Assembly (NCBI RefSeq): GCF_002025255.2
Contig: NZ_CP054587.1
Span: forward strand, 372,001 to 436,000
Direction of reading: 5' to 3'
DNA length: 64,000 nucleotides
DNA from: Halolamina sp. CBA1230
Lineage (GTDB): Archaea > Halobacteriota > Halobacteria > Halobacteriales > Haloferacaceae
In this document: one piece after another, positions 43,889-53,639 of the stretch
Position numbering within the stretch: the stretch's first letter is position 1
Layout of the letters: each line of letters begins with the position of its first letter
Notes under the pieces: model-generated
Database searches by the model: none
What the model saw: the letters and a program-made list of their open reading frames with translations, nothing else
Told to the model about the DNA's origin: nothing
Program-made: the position numbers and the translations under genes

Positions 43889-45640
43889 ATGAGTCGACAG
43901 GACACGCGAGACCGTGAGCAGGGGAGCGGCGGGGAGAAACCCGCCGACCTGCGGAGCCGCGAAGTCACCGAGGGCGCCGAGCGCGCGCCACACCGCGCGA
44001 TGTTCCGTGCGATGGGGTTCGACGACGAGGACCTCTCCTCGCCGATGGTCGGCGTCGCCAACCCCGCGGCGGACGTGACGCCGTGTAACGTCCACCTCGA
44101 CGGCGTGGCCGACGGCGCGATCGAGGGCGTCGACGACGCCGGCGGGATGCCCGTCGAGTTCGGCACGATCACGATTTCGGACGCCATCTCGATGGGGACC
44201 GAGGGGATGCGCGCGTCGCTGATCTCGCGGGAGCTCATCGCCGACTCCGTCGAACTGGTGGCGTTCGGCGAGCGCCTCGACGCGCTGGTCACCGTCGCCG
44301 GCTGCGACAAGAACCTCCCCGGGATGCTGATGGCCGCGATCCGGACCGACCTGCCGAGCGTGTTCCTCTACGGCGGGTCGATCCTCCCGGGCGAGCACGA
44401 GGGGCGGGACGTGACCGTCCAGCACGTGTTCGAGGGCGTCGGCACGTACGCGCAGGGGGAGATGAGCCGCGAGGAGCTGGACGAGCTGGAGCGCAACGCC
44501 TGCCCCGGCGCCGGCTCCTGTGGCGGGATGTTCACCGCGAACACGATGGCCTCCATCAGCGAGGCGCTTGGGCTCGCGCCGCTGGGTAGCGCCTCCCCGC
44601 CCGCCGAGAGCGAGGGACGGACCGACGTCGCCGAGCGCGCGGGCGAACTCGCGCTCGACGCCGTCGAGCACGACCGCAAACCCTCCGACATCCTCAGCCG
44701 CGCGTCGTTCGAGAACGCCATCGCGGTCCAGGTCGCGATGGGCGGGTCGACGAACGCGGTGCTGCACCTGCTCGCGCTCGCGGGGGAGGCGGGGATCGAC
44801 CTCACGATCGACGACTTCGACGAGATCAGCCGCCGCACGCCGAAGATCGTCAACCTCCAGCCCGGCGGCTCGCGGGTGATGAAGGACCTCCACGACGCCG
44901 GCGGCGTGCCGGTCGTGATCCGCCGGCTGGTCGAGGCGGGGCTGTTCGACGGCGACGCGATGACCGTCACGGGCCGGACGATCGCGGAGGAACTGCAGAC
45001 GCTGGACCTGCCGGCCGACAGCACGCTCGACGACACCGACTTCGTCCACCCAGTCGACGATCCGTACCAGGAAGAGGGCGCGATCAAGATCCTGAAAGGG
45101 AACCTCGCGCCCGACGGCGCGGTGCTGAAAGTCACGGGCGACGACCAGTTCCACCACGAGGGGCCCGCACGGGTGTTCGAGAGCGAGGAGGACGCGATGC
45201 AGTACGTCCAGGAGGGCGGCATCGAGTCGGGCGACGTGATCGTGATCCGCAACGAGGGGCCCCGCGGCGGCCCCGGAATGCGCGAGATGCTGGGCGTCAC
45301 GGCCGCCGTCGTCGGGCAGGGCCACGAGGACGACGTGGCGATGGTGACCGACGGCCGCTTCTCGGGTGCGACGCGCGGGCCGATGATCGGTCACGTCGCG
45401 CCGGAGTCGTTCGTCGGCGGGCCGCTCGGCGCGCTCGAGGACGGCGACCACGTCACCATCGACATCCCGGACCGCAGCCTCGACGTGGACCTCCCCGACG
45501 AGGAGATCGATCGACGGCTCGCCGAACGCGAGCCGCCGGAGCAGGCCTACACCGGCGGCGTGCTCGGGAAGTACGGCGCGCAGTTCGGCTCGGCGGCCGA
45601 CGGCGCCGTCACCAACCCCGGACTGACGCGGGACCGGTAG
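43889..45640 (+). CDS. ilvD: Dihydroxy-acid dehydratase
   Basis: 583 residues from ATG 43889 ([12 protein letters not shown]). Fe-S dehydratase of the IlvD/Edd family: [68 protein letters not shown] (shown in part: [14 protein letters not shown]) and [20 protein letters not shown]. It makes the 2-keto acids of valine and isoleucine. Divergent from leuA and completing the pathway of the neighbouring operon. Confidence 0.96.
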   Translation: MSRQDTRDREQGSGGEKPADLRSREVTEGAERAPHRAMFRAMGFDDEDLSSPMVGVANPAADVTPCNVHLDGVADGAIEGVDDAGGMPVEFGTITISDAISMGTEGMRASLISRELIADSVELVAFGERLDALVTVAGCDKNLPGMLMAAIRTDLPSVFLYGGSILPGEHEGRDVTVQHVFEGVGTYAQGEMSREELDELERNACPGAGSCGGMFTANTMASISEALGLAPLGSASPPAESEGRTDVAERAGELALDAVEHDRKPSDILSRASFENAIAVQVAMGGSTNAVLHLLALAGEAGIDLTIDDFDEISRRTPKIVNLQPGGSRVMKDLHDAGGVPVVIRRLVEAGLFDGDAMTVTGRTIAEELQTLDLPADSTLDDTDFVHPVDDPYQEEGAIKILKGNLAPDGAVLKVTGDDQFHHEGPARVFESEEDAMQYVQEGGIESGDVIVIRNEGPRGGPGMREMLGVTAAVVGQGHEDDVAMVTDGRFSGATRGPMIGHVAPESFVGGPLGALEDGDHVTIDIPDRSLDVDLPDEEIDRRLAEREPPEQAYTGGVLGKYGAQFGSAADGAVTNPGLTRDR

Positions 45641-45692
45641 CGCGGCGCTCGGAAGGGAAACGCCTTAATCAGTTTCGGACCCAGTCACACGT

Positions 45693-46985
45693 ATGACTGA
45701 CGAGGAGGAGCCGACCGAGGCCGAGGAGGAGGAGGAGGCACTCCAACTCTCCACCGAGGGGATGGAGTCACGCCTCGACGAGGCGAGCGAGGCGCTGGAG
45801 GCGGCCGAGACCGAGGCCGACCTCGACGAGGTCGAAGCCACCGTCGACCGCGTCGCCGAGGCGCTCGAGACGGCCGACTTCCCCGAGAGCGAGGACGACG
45901 AGGAGTCCCCGGCCGAGGAGATCCAGAGCCGCATCGACGAGCTCCGCGAGGGGATCGAGGAACAGCGCGGCCCCTACGCCGCGGACGTCGTCGACGAGCT
46001 CGAAGAACTGCAGACGAAGCTCACCGAGACGCGCTGGACCGCAAACGGGACGCCGGCGACACGGGAGGCCGTCGACGACTACCTCGACGCGGCGGGCGAC
46101 GCGCTTGACACCGACTTCGGCACCGCCGACGACGAGGACCCCGAGGCGCTGGCCCACGAACTCGACGCCGTCGCCGACGCGATCGAGGAGGCCGACCTCG
46201 ACGCCGACGACGACGCCGACACCATCGAGGCGCTGGTGACGGCGACCGACGAACTGGCTGACGGGCTGGAGGCGGCCGAGGAGTGGGACGACCTCCAGAC
46301 CAACGAACAGCTCCGGGCCGAGGGGTTCTACGACGTGCTCGGCCACTACAAGGACTACCCCGTCGAGTGGGCCGCGCTGAAGGAGCACGAACAGCAGGGC
46401 AACGTCGACCAGGTGCTCCGCGCGCTCGACGCGCTGGGCTCGGAGTTCATGGAGCGCCACTGCATGGAGGCACTGATCCGGATGGGCGACCCCGCGGCGT
46501 TCGACGAGATGCACGCCCGCGCCCAGAAGCGCGACAAGCCCGGGATCGAGGCGCTCGGGAAGATGGGCCCCGACGCCGAGGACGCCGTCGACACGCTGCT
46601 CGAGTACGTCGAGGAGGACTCCGACCCACAGCTCCAGAAAGTCACGTTCCGCGCGCTGGGCGAGATCGGCAGCGAGGAGGCGACCCAAGCGCTCGCGAAC
46701 AAGCTGGCGATGGACGACGACAACGTCCGCCCGCTCGCCGCCCGTGCACTCGGCCTGATCGGCGACACGCGCGCCATCGAGCCGCTGGCTGACACGATCG
46801 AGGACGACGAGAACCGCACCGTCCGCACCGCCGCGGCGTGGGCACTCCGCCAGATCGGCACGGAGGCGGCGCTCGAGGCCGCCGCCGAGTACGACGACGC
46901 CCGCGAGTACACGCTTCAGGCCGAGGCCGAGAAGGCCCGCGAGACGCTCGACGCCGACGACGACGAGGCCGCGATCGAGGCCTGA
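45693..46985 (+). CDS. HEAT-repeat protein with a long acidic N-terminal region
   Basis: 430 residues. Residues 1-~205 are Glu/Asp/Ala-rich and predicted largely helical or coiled (LEAAETEADLDEVEATV). From ~230 HEAT/PBS-lyase-like repeats follow: VDQVLRALDALGSEFMERH, RALGEIGSEEATQALANKL, RALGLIGDTRAIEPLADTI, WALRQIGTEAALEAA. Such repeats usually make protein-binding scaffolds. Partner unknown. Confidence 0.85.
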   Translation: MTDEEEPTEAEEEEEALQLSTEGMESRLDEASEALEAAETEADLDEVEATVDRVAEALETADFPESEDDEESPAEEIQSRIDELREGIEEQRGPYAADVVDELEELQTKLTETRWTANGTPATREAVDDYLDAAGDALDTDFGTADDEDPEALAHELDAVADAIEEADLDADDDADTIEALVTATDELADGLEAAEEWDDLQTNEQLRAEGFYDVLGHYKDYPVEWAALKEHEQQGNVDQVLRALDALGSEFMERHCMEALIRMGDPAAFDEMHARAQKRDKPGIEALGKMGPDAEDAVDTLLEYVEEDSDPQLQKVTFRALGEIGSEEATQALANKLAMDDDNVRPLAARALGLIGDTRAIEPLADTIEDDENRTVRTAAAWALRQIGTEAALEAAAEYDDAREYTLQAEAEKARETLDADDDEAAIEA

Positions 46986-47191
46986 GTCGTCGGCCGTCCT
47001 GCGACTGGAACTTCGGAATCAACTACCCGAGCTCCGCATCGGGGTATGCACGACAGACACCAGCAGCTGGTCCGATCCGTCCGCGACCAGGCTGGCGAGA
47101 CTCCGTTCTGCGTTCGCGTACGAATCACCCTGGATCCCGGCACGGAACCGCTCGGGTCACACGGTGTGAGAGCGTGCCCGTCGAGTAGCGG

Positions 47192-49126
47192 TCAAGCCGG
47201 CGGGAACAGGAGGTTCCAGTACTGGAGCTGCCAGCAGACCCCGACCAGCGACGCGGCGACCAGCGTGTAGCGGGCCCGCTCGAACCGGCTCTCCTCGCCC
47301 GCGAGCCACAGCGCCGCGGCGTAGCCCACGGCCACGACGGCGCCGACCAGCCCCAGCAGCGGCCCGGCGAACAGCAGCCGGAACGTGAGCGGCGGGTCCG
47401 AGATCGTGAGGTACGGCGCCGTCATCAGGTGGATGACCATCAGCACGACGCCGCCGATCGTCGCAGTGCCTGCGATCTCGGTGACGGAACGCGCCTGCTC
47501 CAGGCGCGTGCCGAGCAGCGTCGCCCACGCGTCCTCGCGGTCGCCGGCCAGGGCGGCACGGCCGCGTTCGTACAGCGACCGTCCCGACCAGCCGACATCG
47601 GCGGAGAGCAGTCCCAGGAACGTACAGAGCAGGAACACGCCGTGGGCGGTGAGGTTGTCGACGGTGTCGACGCGGCCGTACGCGGTGGGGCTGCCGCCGC
47701 TGAACAGGTACTCGATCCCGCCGTCCCCCTCGCCGAACGCGAGCCGTTCGCCGCCGTCCTCGTGTTCGAACACGAGCGGCTCGATCTCGATCCAGCGGTT
47801 CGTGCCGCCGCCGGTGTCGGTGAGCAGCGCGCCGTCGTCGGCGACGCTGACCGTGATCGTCGGCGCGTTCAGTACCGAGGTCGCGCGGTCGTGCCAGGTG
47901 TAGGAGTGATCGAGTGCGCGGTAGGTGCCGCCGAGTTCGTCGGCTCGCGTCGGCGTCCCCTCGGGCGAGAGCGACGCCGACTCGGCGTCGGCCAGCAGCT
48001 CGTCGAGCACGCCGTCGATCACGTCGCCCGCGGCTGCCTGCCCGTTCGAGGCGTTGAACGAGACGAACAGCCCGAACTCCTGCTCGGGAACGAGCACGAA
48101 GTGGCTGTAGAACGACGGCGTCCCGCCGTTGTGCCAGAGCGTCCGCGTCCCTTCGCGGGTGTCCTCGATCAGCCCGAACCCCATCCCGTCGAGGCGGTCG
48201 TGGTGGGTCGCCCACTGCTCGTGCATCGCGGACACCGTGCCCGGTTCGAGCACCTGTTCGCCGCCGACTGCGCCGTCGTGCAGATGGAGTTCGAGGAACC
48301 GGGCCATGTCGTCGGCGGTCGCCGACAGCGAGCCCGCGGGCCGGAGGCCGACCAGCGGGAACTCGTCGGGGCCGGACGCCCCGCCCGAACCGTGACCGCT
48401 GGCGTGCCCGTCCGCGACCGCCTCCGGCAACGGCTGTCGGAAGCTGCTCCCCGTCATCCCCGCGGGATCGAGGAGTTCGGCCTCGATCGCACGGGCGAAC
48501 GGCTGGTCGGCCGTCGCCAACGCCTGCCCCGCCAGCGCGTAGCCGAAGTTCGAGTACGCGCCGACGGTGCCGGGGGCGCGAACCTGCGCCTGTGGCTCCT
48601 CGCGGAGGTACGCCGCCAGCGGCCGCAGGCTCTCGGCGCCGGGCAGCCACAGCCCGCGGTTCGAGGACTCGAAGCCGCCGCGGTGGGTGATCAGCTCCGC
48701 GAGCGTGGCCGACCGCTCGGGCGCCATCGCGGCGTCGACCGACTCGGCGATCGGCGCTTCGGGGTCGATCTCGCCGCGCTGCGCGCGGTTCATCAGCGCC
48801 GTCGCCGTGACCGACTTCGAGACGGAGCCGACACGGAACGCGGTCCTCGCGGGGTCGACCTCGTCCCCGGACTCCCGGTCGGCGACGCCGTACCCCCGGG
48901 TGATCGTCTCGTCGCCGTCGACCACCGCGACGGTGGCGCCGGGGACGTCGTGCTCGTCGAGGCTCGCGGGGACCAGTTCGTCGAGTGTCGATCCGATCTC
49001 GGTCTGGACTGCCGCCGCGGGTGGGGACCCGCCGTCGGCCGTCGCCGTGGGGACGCCGGCGGCGGCAGCAGCAGTGCTCGCACCGACGCCGGCGATGAAC
49101 CGGCGGCGGGAGAGGGCTCGCTTCAC
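47192..49126 (-). CDS. Tat-exported class C beta-lactamase-like serine hydrolase with C-terminal membrane domain
   Basis: 644 residues. Tat motif SRRRFIAG in the first 15 residues. Serine beta-lactamase/DD-peptidase fold: FRVGSVSKSVTATAL with Ser101-x-x-Lys104, YSNFGYALAG (Tyr191-x-Asn193) and a later HNGGTPSF replacing the KTG box. After ~480 come several hydrophobic helices (~505-644). Haloarchaea lack murein, so the substrate is probably another ester or peptide at the cell surface. The 206 bases between this gene and the HEAT gene hold nothing convincing. Confidence 0.87.
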   Translation of the reverse strand: MKRALSRRRFIAGVGASTAAAAAGVPTATADGGSPPAAAVQTEIGSTLDELVPASLDEHDVPGATVAVVDGDETITRGYGVADRESGDEVDPARTAFRVGSVSKSVTATALMNRAQRGEIDPEAPIAESVDAAMAPERSATLAELITHRGGFESSNRGLWLPGAESLRPLAAYLREEPQAQVRAPGTVGAYSNFGYALAGQALATADQPFARAIEAELLDPAGMTGSSFRQPLPEAVADGHASGHGSGGASGPDEFPLVGLRPAGSLSATADDMARFLELHLHDGAVGGEQVLEPGTVSAMHEQWATHHDRLDGMGFGLIEDTREGTRTLWHNGGTPSFYSHFVLVPEQEFGLFVSFNASNGQAAAGDVIDGVLDELLADAESASLSPEGTPTRADELGGTYRALDHSYTWHDRATSVLNAPTITVSVADDGALLTDTGGGTNRWIEIEPLVFEHEDGGERLAFGEGDGGIEYLFSGGSPTAYGRVDTVDNLTAHGVFLLCTFLGLLSADVGWSGRSLYERGRAALAGDREDAWATLLGTRLEQARSVTEIAGTATIGGVVLMVIHLMTAPYLTISDPPLTFRLLFAGPLLGLVGAVVAVGYAAALWLAGEESRFERARYTLVAASLVGVCWQLQYWNLLFPPA

Positions 49127-49180
49127 GGGCGGGTCGTGTTGGCCCGACGAGAAATAGTTCCCGCTCGAACGGCCCGGTCG

Positions 49181-49915
49181 TCAGCGCCGCCAGTACAGCG
49201 CTGGCCCGAGAACCAGATACGCCAGCGCGACGTACAGCAGGCCGAACGCGAACCCGCGGCCGTAGAGGCCGGGCAGCAGGACGGCGCCGGCCTGCACCAC
49301 ACCCATCACGAGCGCGTCCTGAGCGTGCAGGTCCGGGTACACCACGTCACACAGCATCAGCGGCGTCAGGACGGCCGCGAGCGCGAGCAGGAACCCGGCG
49401 TCGTGAAACCCCATCAGGACGGTGTCGGCACCGCGGTAGCCCGTGAGCACGATGGCGCCGAAGATCGTCGCCGCGAGCGTCGTCGGGACGCCGACGGTCT
49501 CGTCGCTGTCGGTGTCGTAGGCGGTGTACAGCCCCAGCCTGGTGACCGCGGCGGCGACGTACAGCGCTGGCACGATGACCCCGGCCAGCGCGAGCAGTCC
49601 TTCGGTCGAAACGCCGGAGAGCAGGGTGGCTGGCGTTCCCCACTCCTGTCGCGTCACGACGGCGACGAGCGCCGCGGGGGCGACGCCGAAGGTGGCCACG
49701 TCGGCGAGCGAGTCGAGGTACGGACCGGCCTCGGTGCCGCCGTACTTCCGGGCGACGACGCCGTCGAGCCCGTCCGCGATGGCGCCCAGCAGCACGAGTC
49801 GTGCCGCGAGGCCGATGTCGACGGTCGCGGCGACGACCGCGAGAAAGCCCAGCGCGGCGTTCCCCACGGTGACGACGTCGGCTGGGCCGAGGCGGCCGAG
49901 GAACCGCGAGCGCAT
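49181..49915 (-). CDS. pssA: Archaetidylserine synthase (CDP-alcohol phosphatidyltransferase)
   Basis: 244 residues, about six to eight hydrophobic helices. The CDP-alcohol phosphatidyltransferase signature is complete: Asp48-Gly, Asp51-Gly52, Ala55-Arg56, Gly64, Asp68 and Asp72 (ADGLDGVVARKYGG, YLDSLAD). Haloarchaeal PssA makes archaetidylserine from CDP-archaeol and serine and is needed for archaeosortase-dependent lipid attachment of surface proteins. Serine versus another alcohol as acceptor is family knowledge, not visible. Confidence 0.9.
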   Translation of the reverse strand: MRSRFLGRLGPADVVTVGNAALGFLAVVAATVDIGLAARLVLLGAIADGLDGVVARKYGGTEAGPYLDSLADVATFGVAPAALVAVVTRQEWGTPATLLSGVSTEGLLALAGVIVPALYVAAAVTRLGLYTAYDTDSDETVGVPTTLAATIFGAIVLTGYRGADTVLMGFHDAGFLLALAAVLTPLMLCDVVYPDLHAQDALVMGVVQAGAVLLPGLYGRGFAFGLLYVALAYLVLGPALYWRR

Positions 49916-49980
49916 GACCGACCCGTCGAACGGCGGCGGTTTACGTGTTTACCTTCCGAGCCGGGGACCGAATCACGCCG

Positions 49981-49989
49981 CCTAAATCG
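49981..49989 (+). promoter_or_regulatory. TATA-like element of the halocyanin gene
   Basis: CCTAAATCG lies 22-30 bases before the ATG at 50011, supporting that start rather than the upstream in-frame one near 49945. Confidence 0.4.
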
Positions 49990-50010
49990 TTCGACGCCCA
50001 ACGCCGGCGT

Positions 50011-50457
50011 ATGGACCGCCGACGCTATCTCGCTGCCGCGGGAACCGCCGTTGCGGCGGGTCTCGGGGGCTGTCTCGGGCTGACGCGGGGCGACAACACC
50101 GAGTTCGACGTGGGGATGCGCCCCACCTCCTTCGACCCGCCGACGATCACCGTCGCCGTCGGCGAGGAACTCGTCTGGGAGAACACGGGCACCCGCGACC
50201 ACACGGTCACCGCCTACGAGGAGTCGCTGCCCGACGGCGCCGCGTACTTCGCCTCCGGCGGCTACGAGAGCGAGGCGACCGCCCGCGAGGCGTGGAGCAA
50301 CGGCGCCGGCGGCGCGCTGAGCAACGGCGAGCAGTTCAGCTACACGTTCGAGATCCCCGGCGAGTACGAGTACTTCTGTATCCCCCACGAGAGCGGCGGG
50401 ATGGTCGGGACCGTGATCGTCGAGGACCGCACGCCGACGGCGACGCCGGAGGAGTAG
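50011..50457 (+). CDS. Halocyanin-like blue copper lipoprotein
   Basis: 148 residues. MDRRRYLAAAGTAVAAGLGGC is a Tat-type lipoprotein signal with lipobox Cys21. The plastocyanin fold has the type 1 copper ligands His64 (RDHTV), Cys123 and His126 (YFCIPH) and Met131 (SGGM). It would carry electrons on the outer face of the membrane. Divergent from pssA. Confidence 0.93.
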   Translation: MDRRRYLAAAGTAVAAGLGGCLGLTRGDNTEFDVGMRPTSFDPPTITVAVGEELVWENTGTRDHTVTAYEESLPDGAAYFASGGYESEATAREAWSNGAGGALSNGEQFSYTFEIPGEYEYFCIPHESGGMVGTVIVEDRTPTATPEE

Positions 50458-50483
50458 CCCGAACCGGCGACGTCGCTGGCGCG

Positions 50484-50502
50484 GTCGAAAAAGACGAAAA
50501 GC
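50484..50502 (-). terminator. T-rich end signal after rps3ae
   Basis: Read on the minus strand, the region 50-70 bases past the rps3ae stop gives CTTTTC followed by CTTTTTC, T-tracts like those that end archaeal transcripts. No strong hairpin accompanies them. Confidence 0.45.
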
Positions 50503-50553
50503 GCGTGAATCCGCCGTTCGTGGCCGGCCGGTGACAGCCGGCGTCGATGGGGA

Positions 50554-51186
50554 TTACTCGATGTCGGCTTCCTCTTCCTCGACGTCCACGGAAGCCTCCT
50601 CCTCGGCCGCGACCTCCTCGGGTCGGGCTTCGAGGGTGAGCTTCTGGACCTCGACGCGGCGCAGCGGGTAGATCTCCTTGGCCTCGCCGTAGATGGCGGA
50701 GGAGACCCGCCCCTCGACGACGCTGTCGACCAGCTGTTCGAACGTTCGCTCCTCGGCGGCCTCCTCGACGATGTCGACCATCTCCGAGCGGATCGCCTTC
50801 TCCTGGGAGCGGTCGGCCTTCTGGGTCGTCAGCGCCACGGGCTGGATCTTGACGCGGTAGTCGTCCGTCGTCAGCAGCGTGACGGTGTCGGCGACCTTCG
50901 AGGCGCCGCGGCGCACCAGCGAGCGCAGGTAGTCCCGCGTGAGCTCGTACTTGATGAACTCGGTGTAGGCGGCGTCGCTGCCCACGTCGTCGATCTTGAA
51001 CGTGAGCTTGCTGTTGTTCTGTCCCTGGTCGCCCTCCATCTCGCCCAGCGTGGTCTCGATGGTTCGGCCGACGACCTGGTTCGGTTCCTCCGCGACGGTC
51101 TCACCGAGTTCGGCCCGGTCGAACTGCTCGGGCGCGAGCACGGTGTACCATCGTTTGCCTTCGATCTTGGTGGATGTCTCGCTCAT
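50554..51186 (-). CDS. rps3ae: 30S ribosomal protein S3Ae (eS1)
   Basis: 210 residues from ATG 51186 (MSETSTKIEGKRWYTVLAP). The sequence VVGRTIETTLGEMEGDQGQNNSK, DYLRSLVRRGASKV and the YPLRRVEVQKL block match archaeal/eukaryotic eS1 throughout; the tail is acidic. Last gene of the rps15-recJ-like-pcc1-rps3ae operon, overlapping pcc1 by 4 bases. Confidence 0.97.
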   Translation of the reverse strand: MSETSTKIEGKRWYTVLAPEQFDRAELGETVAEEPNQVVGRTIETTLGEMEGDQGQNNSKLTFKIDDVGSDAAYTEFIKYELTRDYLRSLVRRGASKVADTVTLLTTDDYRVKIQPVALTTQKADRSQEKAIRSEMVDIVEEAAEERTFEQLVDSVVEGRVSSAIYGEAKEIYPLRRVEVQKLTLEARPEEVAAEEEASVDVEEEEADIE

Positions 51187-51425
51187 GGTTGAGTGGTGTC
51201 CCGAGCCGTCCCGCAGACGGCGTCGGCGACGGTGAGGTTGACGACGTAGTCGTCGACGGAGGCGGCCAGCCCGCCGGCGTCCTCGCGGACGATGGCGGTC
51301 CGGACCGTGTCGCCGTCGACGGTCGTCGTCATCGTGTCGGTGTTGTCGGGAGCGAGCGCGGCGGCCACGACACCCGCGTCGTCGTGGGTGGTGGCGATCG
51401 TCGCCTCGTGGGTCGCCTCGCTCAT
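51183..51425 (-). CDS. pcc1: KEOPS complex subunit Pcc1
   Basis: 80 residues, the normal size. ALAPDNTDTMTTTVDGDTVRT and GLAASVDDYVVNLTVAD match Pcc1, the small dimerising subunit of KEOPS that installs t6A37 in tRNAs reading ANN codons. It overlaps the neighbouring genes by 4 bases on each side, so it is coexpressed with ribosomal proteins. Confidence 0.94.
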   Translation of the reverse strand: MSEATHEATIATTHDDAGVVAAALAPDNTDTMTTTVDGDTVRTAIVREDAGGLAASVDDYVVNLTVADAVCGTARDTTQP

Positions 51426-52645
51426 AGCGCCTCCCGGAACGCGTCCGTGAACTGTTCGGTGTCGGTGTCGAAGCGCGCCCAGCCAGTGTCGTCCGTGCCG
51501 TGGCCCGTGCCGTCGACCGCGTTCGCGGCGGCCGTGACGGCGTCGCCGACCCCCGACTCGCCCGCGGCGGCCGCGGCACCCTCGGTGAGGGCCAGCGCGA
51601 CGGGTTCGGGCGAGCGGAACGCCCGCGCGAGGCGGGCGACCGCCGGCAGCACGTCGGCGTCGGCCTCGGTCTCGAGAACCCAGACGCCGTGGTGGCGGCG
51701 GGTCTCGGCCGACCGCAGTTGGCCGTGGACCGCCGCGCCGTACTTGCGCCAGGCCGCGAGCGCGGCGTCGGTCGCGTCGCCGGACCGCTCGCCCAGCGCC
51801 AGCGAGACGCCGGCTGCGGGGGCGGTGCGGGCGACGGCGTCCAGCACGTCGGCGTAGCCGCCGAGCGTGCGGAACGGCGCGTCGGGCGTGACGTACGGGC
51901 GGAGCGCGCGCTCGATCTCGGTCGCGGCGCGCTCGGTCGCCCCCTCGGCGGTCACGGTGTCGACGGTGACCAGCGAGGCGAACCGGCGGTCGAACTCCTC
52001 GCCGCTGCCGGCATCGTCGCCGGCAGCGTGTGAGCCGACTGCACCGGCATCGTCGCCGGCAGCGTGTGAGCCGACTGCACCGGCATCGTCGCCGGCAGCG
52101 TGTGAGCCCGTCGCGTCGTCGCCGGCGTCGAGTTCGGCGACCAGCGCGGCCGCCGCGTCCTCGTCACCCGAGAACGGGCCGTGCAGTAGCGTCGACGCCG
52201 CGAGCCCGGTCGGCACGTCGTCGGTCGGGAGCGCCAGTCCGGGCTCGCGATCGATCAGCCCCGACTCCTGTGCGGCGTCGAGCGCCGTGTCGGCGGTCCG
52301 GACCGTCTCGCCCGCGGCGATCGTGCCGGCGAGGGCGAGGATCGGGTCCGGATCGGCGCCGAGGTGACGAGCCAGCGCGAACGCAGCGGGGCTCGCCGGG
52401 TGGTCGAGGCTCGCATCCCCGTCGACGGCGGTCGGTCCGACGGCGACGGTGACGGCGTCCTCGGTGTCGACGCCCGCCTCGTCGTCGAGGCGGAGCTGGA
52501 ACGGGGTGTCGGTCTCGGCACACGCCCGGGCAAGGAGGCCGGCAGCCGCGAGGCTGTCGCCGTCGCTGGCGGCGGCGACCCGAACGAAGGGTGCCCCCGA
52601 CAGGGTCTCGGCGAGTGGCTCCTCGATTTGGCGCGCGCTCGACAT
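51422..52645 (-). CDS. RecJ/Cdc45-like DHH-family protein, probably without nuclease site
   Basis: 407 residues, a haloarchaeal protein usually called RecJ-like. The N-terminal FVRVAAASDGDSLAAAGLLA occupies the place of the DHH-family motif I, but I see no DHH triad, so catalysis is doubtful and a Cdc45-like structural role is possible. Residues ~175-215 are three copies of a 12-residue unit (GSHAAGDDAGAV), encoded by 36-bp direct repeats at 52008-52107. Sits between rps15 (0-base gap) and pcc1 (4-base overlap). Confidence 0.78.
   Translation of the reverse strand: MSSARQIEEPLAETLSGAPFVRVAAASDGDSLAAAGLLARACAETDTPFQLRLDDEAGVDTEDAVTVAVGPTAVDGDASLDHPASPAAFALARHLGADPDPILALAGTIAAGETVRTADTALDAAQESGLIDREPGLALPTDDVPTGLAASTLLHGPFSGDEDAAAALVAELDAGDDATGSHAAGDDAGAVGSHAAGDDAGAVGSHAAGDDAGSGEEFDRRFASLVTVDTVTAEGATERAATEIERALRPYVTPDAPFRTLGGYADVLDAVARTAPAAGVSLALGERSGDATDAALAAWRKYGAAVHGQLRSAETRRHHGVWVLETEADADVLPAVARLARAFRSPEPVALALTEGAAAAAGESGVGDAVTAAANAVDGTGHGTDDTGWARFDTDTEQFTDAFREAL
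52008..52107. repeat. 36-bp in-frame direct repeats inside the RecJ-like gene
   Basis: Units begin at 52008, 52044 and 52080 (third incomplete); the first two are near-identical. They encode the 12-residue linker repeat and keep frame, so copy number can vary by slippage without breaking the protein. Confidence 0.9.
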
Positions 52646-53113
52646 CTACTCCTCGAGCAGCTCCTCGGCGTCCTCGGAGTTGTACTCGAACTCCTCGTCG
52701 AGTTCGTCGCCCTGGTAGTAGTTGACCAGGCGACGGATCTTGGACTCGGTGTTCTGCAGGGCGCGCTTGTTCTGGGCGTCCTGCGGGTTCCGGTCCATAT
52801 GCTTGCGCAGGCGGACTGCGCGCTCCATCAGGTTCCGCAGATCCTCGGGGATGTCCGCGTCGGCGTCGTTCTCCTCGAGGATCTCGGTGACTTTCTTCCC
52901 GGTCGCCAGCTTGACGTCCGGGATGGGCGTGCCTTTCACGCCCTCGTCGCGCAGCTTCAGGCCGATCTGACTGGGGTCGTGGCCCTGCTCCGCGAGTTCG
53001 ACGACGCGGGCTTCGATCTCCTCCGCGTCGACGTCGCTCCACTCCGGCGGCTCGTCTGCCGCGGGGGCGTCCGAACCGGACGACCCGCGGCGGCGTGTGT
53101 GCATTCGTGCCAT
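52646..53113 (-). CDS. rps15: 30S ribosomal protein S15 (uS15)
   Basis: 155 residues from ATG 53113 (MARMHTRRRGSSGSD). Archaeal uS15 layout: N-terminal extension with DPSQIGLKLRDEGVKGTPIPD and the C-terminal four-helix domain with LRKHMDRNPQDAQNKRALQ and RRLVNYY, ending in an acidic tail. First gene of its operon; the recJ-like ATG directly abuts its stop codon. Confidence 0.97.
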   Translation of the reverse strand: MARMHTRRRGSSGSDAPAADEPPEWSDVDAEEIEARVVELAEQGHDPSQIGLKLRDEGVKGTPIPDVKLATGKKVTEILEENDADADIPEDLRNLMERAVRLRKHMDRNPQDAQNKRALQNTESKIRRLVNYYQGDELDEEFEYNSEDAEELLEE

Positions 53114-53316
53114 TGTCTGAGTTGGAACGGCACTGACCGCGAAAAGACCGACTCCACGTCGGTACACTTCCGCAATCCCGAGCTCGGCCGGTCCGAGCGA
53201 GTCAGATTTGCGGCCGTGCTGTTCCCAACGGGGAGTGGCCGTCGAGGGGCTTAATGGCTTTGTATCCGCGCCGACATCGGTGTGGACCTCCCCCACGCCG
53301 CCCGGCCATCGAAGCC

Positions 53317-53324
53317 CTTAATAA
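53317..53324 (+). promoter_or_regulatory. TATA box of the tRNA-Ala gene
   Basis: CTTAATAA lies 30-37 bases before the mature 5' end of the tRNA, the expected place for an archaeal tRNA promoter. Confidence 0.55.
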
Positions 53325-53353
53325 CCGGACCGCGGTACGAAGGAGTGCAGCGA

Positions 53354-53425
53354 GGGCTCGTAGATCAGTGGTAGATCATCCCCCTGGCACGGGGAAGGCC
53401 CGGGGTTCAAATCCCCGCGAGTCCA
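53354..53425 (+). tRNA. tRNA-Ala (anticodon GGC)
   Basis: Complete cloverleaf: acceptor GGGCUCG/CGAGUCC with the G3-U70 pair that marks alanine tRNAs, D stem GAUC/GAUC, anticodon stem UCCCC/GGGGA with loop CUGGCAC (anticodon GGC at 53386-53388, reads GCC), T stem CGGGG/CCCCG with loop UUCAAAU, discriminator A. No intron and no encoded CCA. The 3' side borders a decayed accessory patch. Confidence 0.97.
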
Positions 53426-53639
53426 CTCGAATTTTACCGGCATGCGGAGGGTTCGACAGGCAACAGTAGCGACGCTTTCGCTACCGTTTTCGGCACTTCT
53501 GGCTCAGAGCGCCGTCCATCTCAGAAAGGATTTGCACTGCATCCGGAGGGCGGGTCGACGCCCTGCCGGGGTGCGCGACAGGGGACGACCAGTAGGACGG
53601 TGCGGACGCACCGCCGTCTGCGGCCGAACGGGGGGCACG

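Noticed and set aside
47046-47270. Possible 74-codon gene between the HEAT-repeat and serine hydrolase genes
   Set aside because: It runs into the serine hydrolase coding region in antisense, has no promoter-like element and shows no recognisable domain.
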